This document shows, one piece after another, positions 5,656 through 9,837 of a stretch of 9,837 nt of DNA. Below the pieces are notes generated by a model. That model worked only from the letters and a program-made list of their open reading frames with translations, was not told where the DNA came from and did no database searches. Made by a program: the position numbers and the translations under genes. Numbering within the stretch: the first letter of the stretch is position 1; each line of letters starts with the position of its first letter. Source of the stretch: an uncultured Oscillospiraceae bacterium (lineage in GTDB: Bacteria > Bacillota > Clostridia > Oscillospirales > Oscillospiraceae); the NCBI GenBank assembly GCA_900763965.1, contig CAAFMG010000128.1, positions 1-9,837 of the forward strand, in the 5' to 3' direction.

Positions 5656-6522
5656 ATGGGACACTTTTGCGACCTGCACACCCACTCCACCTGCTCCGAC
5701 GGAACCTGTACCCCGTCGGAGATCATTCGCCGCGCCCAGGCTCTGGGCTTAGGGGCCGTTGCACTGACGGATCACAATACCACCGCGGGGCTGCCGGAAT
5801 TTCTGTCCGCGGCTGAGGGCACAGCGGTGCAGGCCATTGCCGGGGTGGAGCTTTCCACGGAGTACCGGGGCAGAGAATTGCACATTCTGGGACTGTTTCT
5901 GCCCCGGGAGAGCTTTTCTCCCCTGACGGCCTACCTGGAGGACTACAACCGCCGCAAGGCCGAAAGCAATTACCAGCTGGTGCAGGCCCTGAATAAATTG
6001 GGCTACCGGCTGGATTACAATGCGCTTCTGGCCTCCCACCCCAACGGCACCATGAACCGGGCGGTGATTGCCGCCGCCCTGGCGGAAAAAGGCTACTTTT
6101 TCAGCGTTGCCAACGCCTTTCACGACCTGCTTTCCACGGAAGCCGGATATTTCGAGCCCCCCAAGCGCCCCGATGCCCTGGAGGCCATTGCCTTTTTGCG
6201 CACCTTGGGGGCCGTCCCGGTGCTGGCTCACGCCTTTTTGAATCTGGACGAAGCAGGACTCCGGCAATTCCTGCCGGAAGCCATCCCCGCAGGACTTCTG
6301 GCCATGGAGACACTGTACCCCACCTTCTCCCCTGCCATGACCCACACCGCCCAGCAGATTGCCAGAGAGTTTGGGCTTCTCAGCAGCGGCGGCAGCGATT
6401 TTCACGGCAGCAACAAGCCCCACATCCGCCTGGGCACCGGCACCGGCGGCCTGGCCGTCCCCATGGCCTTCGCCCGGGAGTTGGAAAAAGCCGCAGGGCG
6501 GGTATGCACCCGCGGGCAATGA
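5656..6522 (+). CDS. PHP-domain phosphoesterase, RNase AM/TrpH (YciV) family
   Basis: This is a 288-residue metal-dependent phosphoesterase of the PHP superfamily. The metal-binding motifs appear in the expected order: DLHTHSTCSDG (His8, His10, Asp15), LTDHN (Asp39, His40), GVELS (Glu65), His76, LAHAF (His192) and GSDFHG (Asp248, His250). The block between motifs, with NRAVIAAALAEKGY, fits the YciV/RNase AM group, whose known members trim 5' ends of RNA fragments and remove the 3' phosphate of 3',5'-bisphosphonucleotides such as pAp. ATG 5656 is preferred over upstream in-frame codons because GGAGGG lies six bases before it and the N-terminus then begins directly at the first metal motif. It is divergent from nudC. 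The exact substrate is not decided by sequence. Confidence 0.88.
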   Translation: MGHFCDLHTHSTCSDGTCTPSEIIRRAQALGLGAVALTDHNTTAGLPEFLSAAEGTAVQAIAGVELSTEYRGRELHILGLFLPRESFSPLTAYLEDYNRRKAESNYQLVQALNKLGYRLDYNALLASHPNGTMNRAVIAAALAEKGYFFSVANAFHDLLSTEAGYFEPPKRPDALEAIAFLRTLGAVPVLAHAFLNLDEAGLRQFLPEAIPAGLLAMETLYPTFSPAMTHTAQQIAREFGLLSSGGSDFHGSNKPHIRLGTGTGGLAVPMAFARELEKAAGRVCTRGQ

Positions 6523-6596
6523 CGAGCCTGCCACCCTGGCAATAGACCCACACCGCTGGGGGTCACCCGGTTCGATGGCGGGTGGTGGACGAGATT

Positions 6597-6668
6597 GGGC
6601 GGCGCAGCCGCCCCTACACGGTCTGTGCCATCGAAATTTCCGCTCGGTGATTCAGTGGCATACGCCAT
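6597..6668 (+). repeat. Solo terminal (REP-like) hairpin plus facing flank modules
   Basis: GGGCGGC-GCA-GCCGCCC followed by CTAC (6597-6617) is a right-hand terminus without a repeat body. The stem again ends in C-G instead of A-T. After it come a reverse F module (CTGTGCC and ATCGAAATTTCCG) and a forward F module (TGATTCAGTGGCATACGCC), which leads into R5. This looks like the junction of two elements, one of which has lost its body. Confidence 0.6.
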
Positions 6669-6921
6669 GTAGGGGCGGATATCATCCGCCCGGTTGTTTT
6701 CCCATGGGGAAAACAACGTCGGCGCATTGCGCCGACAATACAATGCCGAATATTTTGCAACATAATTCGGCGATATCACGTCGAAACGTGGTACATTGCG
6801 GCACGATGTGCCGCGCGATTCCCAAAGGGAATCGCCGGGCGGATGATATCCGTTGAATTATGGTGTGATCGCCCCCGGCGATCATTGGATTTTGATTCGC
6901 TGCGCGGCGCACCACCCCTAC
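6669..6921 (+). repeat. REPIN-like modular palindromic repeat, copy R5 (with insert)
   Basis: This is a full copy from GTAGGGGCGGAT to CCCCTAC. Its inner hairpins are GTTGTTTTCCC/GGGAAAACAAC (6693-6717), GTCGGCGCA/TGCGCCGAC, CACGT-CGAA-ACGTG (6777-6790), GCGGCAC/GTGCCGC and GCGATTCCC/GGGAATCGC. The right terminal hairpin is split by the 62-bp element at 6853-6914. It lies between the 3' end of the PHP gene and the tetR promoter. Confidence 0.88.
6853..6914 (+). repeat. 62-bp nested element E, copy 3
   Basis: It lies between ATATCCG and CCCCTAC, which are contiguous in uninterrupted copies. The sequence includes TTATGGTGTGATCGCC at its start and GCGCGGCGCACCA at its end. Here the right terminus is affected, whereas in R1 and R3 it is the terminus next to the GTTGTTT hairpin; the orientation relative to GTAG is the same in all three. 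Confidence 0.72.
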
Positions 6922-6994
6922 GCTGGCGTATGGAATTCGGCGGGCGGCTGCACCCCCGCCCATATTACCAAACCGTTAATTTTCCTCCGGCTGT

Positions 6995-7012
6995 CTTGAC
7001 GCTTCCGTCAAG
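6995..7012. promoter_or_regulatory. Candidate TetR operator CTTGACG-CTTC-CGTCAAG
   Basis: This is a perfect 7-4-7 inverted repeat covering the -35 box of the tetR promoter. Many TetR-family proteins bind such palindromes in their own promoter, so autorepression is the natural reading (inference). I find no matching site in front of ohyA. Confidence 0.6.
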
Positions 7013-7023
7013 TTCGCTATAAT
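6996..7023 (+). promoter_or_regulatory. Promoter of the TetR-family regulator gene
   Basis: TTGACG (6996-7001) and a perfect TATAAT (7018-7023) lie 16 bases apart. GGAGG precedes the ATG at 7056. Confidence 0.8.
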
Positions 7024-7055
7024 AGAATCCAAACAGAGGAAACGGAGGAAGCGTT

Positions 7056-7640
7056 ATGGCCCAATTTACCAAGTATGCCCTGGAAAGCTCTCTGAAAAAG
7101 CTCCTGGCCCAGAAGCCCCTGAATAAGATCACCGTCAGCGATATCACTGAGGACTGCGGGATCAATCGGATGACCTTCTATTACCACTTCAAGGACATTT
7201 ACGACCTGGTGGAGTGGGCCTGTCTGGAGGATGCGAAGAAGGCTTTGGAGGGGAAGAACACTGCCGAAACCTGGCAGCAGGGGTTTGTTCAGATTTTCCA
7301 GGCCGTCCGGGAAAATAAGCCCTTTATCCTCAATGTCTACCGGTGTGTCAGCCGGGAGATGGTGGAAAAGTACCTCAGCCCCCTGACGGAAAATCTGCTG
7401 ATGGGGGTCATTGACGAGATCGCCGCCAATATGGTGGTGCGCAGTGAGGACAAGGCCTTCATCGCCCAGGTGTATTCCTACGCCTTCATCGGCCTGCTGC
7501 TGGACTGGATCAAGGACGATATGCGCCAGGATCCGGAGGATCTGATTTCCCGGTTTGCCCGGGTGATCCAGAGTGATTTTTCCGGTGCCCTGAACCGGTT
7601 CCGGCTGGACAGCCCCGGTGCATCAACTGCCAACAAGTGA
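7056..7640 (+). CDS. TetR/AcrR-family transcriptional regulator (DhaS-like)
   Basis: This is a 194-residue regulator with an N-terminal TetR DNA-binding domain. The helix-turn-helix spans about residues 26-47 and includes ITVSDITEDCGINRMTFYYH, whose recognition helix ends in the TFYYHF motif common in the family. Residues ~50-185 form the all-helical ligand-binding and dimerisation domain, most like the DhaS-type group that replaces the classic TetR effector domain. The start is supported by GGAGG seven bases upstream. The gene lies 163 bp before ohyA on the same strand, so a fatty-acid-related ligand or control of ohyA is a reasonable guess, but only that: the obvious operator is in its own promoter. 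The last ~10 residues are low-complexity. Confidence 0.88.
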   Translation: MAQFTKYALESSLKKLLAQKPLNKITVSDITEDCGINRMTFYYHFKDIYDLVEWACLEDAKKALEGKNTAETWQQGFVQIFQAVRENKPFILNVYRCVSREMVEKYLSPLTENLLMGVIDEIAANMVVRSEDKAFIAQVYSYAFIGLLLDWIKDDMRQDPEDLISRFARVIQSDFSGALNRFRLDSPGASTANK

Positions 7641-7656
7641 TAAAATTCTATACACC

Positions 7657-7693
7657 ATCGCCGCCCTGATGAGAAATCCGACAGGGCGGCGAT
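7657..7693 (+). terminator. Strong hairpin between tetR and ohyA, possible terminator
   Basis: ATCGCCGCCCTG (7657-7668) pairs perfectly with CAGGGCGGCGAT (7682-7693) around a 13-base loop, and four further pairs are possible below one mismatch. It begins 17 bp after the tetR stop. The downstream sequence is GT-rich instead of a clean T-tract, so termination may be partial, leaving some read-through into ohyA. Confidence 0.6.
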
Positions 7694-7701
7694 TGTGTCT
7701 G

Positions 7702-7730
7702 TTGTGAAATGTTTTTTTGCCGGATATAAT
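7702..7730 (+). promoter_or_regulatory. Promoter of ohyA
   Basis: TTGTGA (7702-7707) and a perfect TATAAT (7725-7730) are 17 bases apart, with the spacer containing a run of seven T. The predicted transcript start near 7737 leaves a leader of about 65 bases. Confidence 0.78.
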
Positions 7731-7746
7731 AAGGCCATAAGTTAAG

Positions 7747-7767
7747 GGAACCGAAAAACAAGGTTCC
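7747..7767 (+). promoter_or_regulatory. Inverted repeat in the ohyA leader
   Basis: GGAACC (7747-7752) and GGTTCC (7762-7767) are perfect inverted repeats around an A-rich nine-base loop, between the ohyA promoter and its ribosome-binding site. It could be an operator or an mRNA-stabilising stem near the 5' end. Confidence 0.4.
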
Positions 7768-7803
7768 TCCACCTCAACATTATTATAGAAGGAGAACTGC
7801 GTT

Positions 7804-9597
7804 ATGTATTATTCTGCCGGAACTTATGAAGCCTTTGCCCATCCCGAAAAGCCCAAGGATGTTGACAAGAAATCCGCCTATGTCATCGGCACCGGCCTGG
7901 CCGGTCTGACTGCCGCTTTCTATCTGGTTCGTGACGGCCAGATGAAGGGCGAGCGGGTCCATGTGTTTGAAAAGCTGGAACTGGCCGGCGGCAGCTGCGA
8001 CGGCTACCGGGATGTGACCAAGGGCTTCTTCATGCGGGGCGGCCGGGAAATGGACAACCATTTCGAGGTCATGTGGGATACCTTCCGGGATGTTCCCTCC
8101 ATTGAGACCCCCGGCGTGAGCGTGCTGGATGAGTACTACTGGCTCAACAAGCACGACCCCAACTACTCTTTGTGCCGTGCCACCGTCAACCGGGGCCAGG
8201 ATGCCCACACCGACCGTCAGTTCAAGCTGGACAAGGCCTCTGCCATGGCACTGAGCCAGCTGTTCATCACCCCGGAGGAGCAGCTGGAGGGCAAGAAGAT
8301 CTCCGAAATCATGCCCGATTCCTTCTGGCAGACCAACTTCTGGCTGTACTGGCAGACCATGTTTGCCTTCCAGCGTTGGTCCAGCGCTCTGGAAATGAAG
8401 CGCTACCTGTGCCGCTATGTCCACCACATCGACGGTCTGCCCGACTTCTCCGCCCTGCGTTTCACCAAGTACAACCAGTACGAGAGCATGATCCTGCCTC
8501 TGGTGAAGTATCTGGAAAGCCATGGCGTGACCATCGAGTACGGCATGGACGTGAAGAACGTGATCATCGAGAAGGAAAACGGCAAGCGGATCGCCAAGCA
8601 GATCCTGTATGTCAAGGACGGCAAGGAGCAGACCATTGACCTGGTGGAGGACGATCTGGTGTTCATCACCAACGGCTGCTGCACCGACACCTCCTGCTAC
8701 GGCGACCAGACCCACGCCCCGGACCTGAGGGGCATTGTCAACGGCAAGGGCGAATCCTGGGATATGTGGAAGGCCATTGCCGCCCAGGCCGATCACGGCG
8801 AGTACGGCAACCCCGATGCCTTCTGCACCGATGTGGACGCCACCAACTGGATGAGCGCCACCGTGGCCACCTCCAACGAGGAGATTATCTCCCACATTAT
8901 GGACATCTGCCACCGTGACCCCAGAGCCGGTAAGGTTACCACCGGCGGCATCGTCACCGTCAAGGACAGCACCGAAAACTGGTACCTGTCCTGGACCATC
9001 AACCGTCAGCCCCAGTTCAAGGCTCAGGACAAGAACCTGGTTCTGGTGTGGCTGTACGGCCTGAGCACCAACAAGGAGGGCAACTTCGTCAAGAAGGCCA
9101 TGAAGGAATGCACCGGCGAAGAAATCTGCCGGGAGTGGCTGTATCACATCGGCATCGAGGACGATCACATCGAGGAGCTTGCCAAGAATGCCTGCAACAC
9201 CACCACCTGCTATATGCCCTATATCAACGCCTTCTTCCAGCCGAGACACAAGTCCGACCGGCCTCTGGTGGTTCCTGAGGGCAGCGTGAACTTCGCCTTC
9301 CTGGGCCAGTTCGCTGAGACGCCCAGAGACACCATCTTCACCACCGAGTACTCCATGCGTACCGGTATGGAGGCTGTGTACACCCTGCTGAACATCGACC
9401 GCGGCGTTCCCGAGGTTTGGGGCAGCAAGTACGATGTCCGGGAGCTGCTGCGGGCCTGCTACTACGCCATCGACAAGAAGCCCATCACCGATATCAAGCT
9501 GAGCTTCAAGGAGCGGGAGCTTCTGAAGATGGTTCTGAAAAAGGCCAAGGGCACCGACATTGAGCTGCTGCTGAAGGAAAGCGGCCTGATCCAGTAA
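7804..9597 (+). CDS. ohyA: Oleate hydratase (FAD-dependent fatty-acid double-bond hydratase)
   Basis: This 597-residue enzyme adds water to the cis-9 double bond of unsaturated fatty acids such as oleate, giving 10-hydroxy fatty acids; in gut bacteria and pathogens this is linked to detoxifying host fatty acids. The FAD-binding motif GTGLAG is at 29-34, with Glu56 at the end of the second strand (HVFEK). RGGREMDNHFE places a glutamate at residue 82, and the tyrosine after ALEMKR is residue 201; these correspond in position to the catalytic Glu82 and Tyr201 described for the S. aureus enzyme. TMFAFQRWSS is also characteristic of the family, formerly called myosin-cross-reactive antigen. There is no signal peptide. 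AGAAGGAG lies nine bases before ATG. Codon use is strongly skewed to CTG, AAG, ACC and GCC, which suggests high expression. It has its own promoter and terminator. Confidence 0.95.
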   Translation: MYYSAGTYEAFAHPEKPKDVDKKSAYVIGTGLAGLTAAFYLVRDGQMKGERVHVFEKLELAGGSCDGYRDVTKGFFMRGGREMDNHFEVMWDTFRDVPSIETPGVSVLDEYYWLNKHDPNYSLCRATVNRGQDAHTDRQFKLDKASAMALSQLFITPEEQLEGKKISEIMPDSFWQTNFWLYWQTMFAFQRWSSALEMKRYLCRYVHHIDGLPDFSALRFTKYNQYESMILPLVKYLESHGVTIEYGMDVKNVIIEKENGKRIAKQILYVKDGKEQTIDLVEDDLVFITNGCCTDTSCYGDQTHAPDLRGIVNGKGESWDMWKAIAAQADHGEYGNPDAFCTDVDATNWMSATVATSNEEIISHIMDICHRDPRAGKVTTGGIVTVKDSTENWYLSWTINRQPQFKAQDKNLVLVWLYGLSTNKEGNFVKKAMKECTGEEICREWLYHIGIEDDHIEELAKNACNTTTCYMPYINAFFQPRHKSDRPLVVPEGSVNFAFLGQFAETPRDTIFTTEYSMRTGMEAVYTLLNIDRGVPEVWGSKYDVRELLRACYYAIDKKPITDIKLSFKERELLKMVLKKAKGTDIELLLKESGLIQ

Positions 9598-9732
9598 ACA
9601 CATTCCGCCTCCCGCCCCCGGGAGCCCGGCAAGGCCGCAGCAACGCGGGGAGCAAAGCATTGTCTCGGCTGCGCCGTGGGGGTAGGATAGGAATTGTTTA
9701 AATTGCGGATTTCGGAAGAAACCGCCAAAAAG

Positions 9733-9777
9733 AAACACCGAAAGTGGACTGATCCCCCACTTTCGGTGTTTTTTTGG
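9733..9777 (+). terminator. Rho-independent terminator of ohyA
   Basis: AAACACCGAAAGTGG (9733-9747) pairs perfectly with CCACTTTCGGTGTTT (9757-9771) around a nine-base loop, followed by a T run to 9775. It lies 136 bp after the ohyA stop; the sequence between is GC-rich with only small hairpins. Confidence 0.92.
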
Positions 9778-9800
9778 TTTTCCGGGGACTAGTACTTATT

Positions 9801-9837
9801 TTTGCGCCGGTAGTTCAGTGGCACAGACCGTGTAGGG
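9801..9837 (+). repeat. Start of another modular repeat, copy R6 (cut by right window edge)
   Basis: The F flank (GCGCCGGTAGTTCAGTGG and CACAGACCGTGTAGGG) matches the reverse complement of the R2 right flank almost base for base and runs into the GTAGGG terminus as the window ends. The body of the repeat is expected just outside. Confidence 0.7.

Noticed and set aside
5527..7012. The TTGAC/GTCAA repeat at 5527-5540 as a second TetR operator
   Set aside because: Half-sites resemble those at 6995-7012, but the spacing is four bases instead of six between TTGAC and GTCAA, and both follow from -35 box sequences.
7783..9738. A 651-codon open frame antisense to ohyA
   Set aside because: It mirrors the codon-biased ohyA frame, has low-complexity Val/Gly/Leu/His-rich composition, no ribosome-binding site and no recognisable domain, while ohyA itself is unmistakable.
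9808..9830. GGTAGTTCAGTGG resembles a tRNA D-arm
   Set aside because: The same segment is the F flank of other repeats, and no anticodon arm or T-arm follows in those complete copies.

Overview
The window looks like chromosome of a GC-rich, low-motility-signal gut-type Clostridia (Oscillospirales/Ruminococcaceae-like). This rests on AGGAGG ribosome-binding sites, TTGACA/TATAAT promoters, the protein families present (GH2 glycosidase, DhaS-like TetR, oleate hydratase, a short trigger-factor-like protein) and their sequence flavour. The genus assignment is inference.

Layout: three genes read leftward and three rightward from a divergent centre near 5500-5650. Leftward: a NudC-like NADH pyrophosphatase (4680-5486, interrupted by an in-frame TAG), a GH2 beta-galactosidase-type enzyme (1670-4006) and a trigger-factor-like prolyl isomerase without the ribosome-binding domain (294-1244). 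Rightward: a PHP-domain phosphoesterase (5656-6522), a TetR-family regulator (7056-7640) and an oleate hydratase, ohyA (7804-9597). Most are single-gene units with their own promoters. The only plausible functional pair is tetR-ohyA. There is no obvious shared pathway: these look like housekeeping or metabolic genes (mRNA/NAD turnover, sugar hydrolysis, fatty-acid hydration, protein folding).

The most unusual content is between the genes. Gaps at the 3' ends of the transcription units are filled by a family of modular, hairpin-packed repeats (complete or nearly complete at 1363-1575, 4146-4400, 4459-4651 and 6669-6921; cut by the window edges at 1-186 and 9801-9837). Each is bounded by inverted GTAG+hairpin termini, the architecture of REP/REPIN elements, with up to five further hairpins inside. 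Loops vary between copies, while stems are kept, in three cases by paired compensatory changes. A second 62-bp sequence sits at the same point inside a terminal hairpin in three copies. No transposase or RAYT gene is in the window, so the mobiliser, if any, lies elsewhere.

Stretches over 300 bp without a gene: 1245-1669 (leader of the 294-1244 gene plus one repeat), 4007-4679 (GH2 promoter plus two tandem repeats) and 6523-7055 (a solo terminal hairpin, one repeat, and the tetR promoter/operator).
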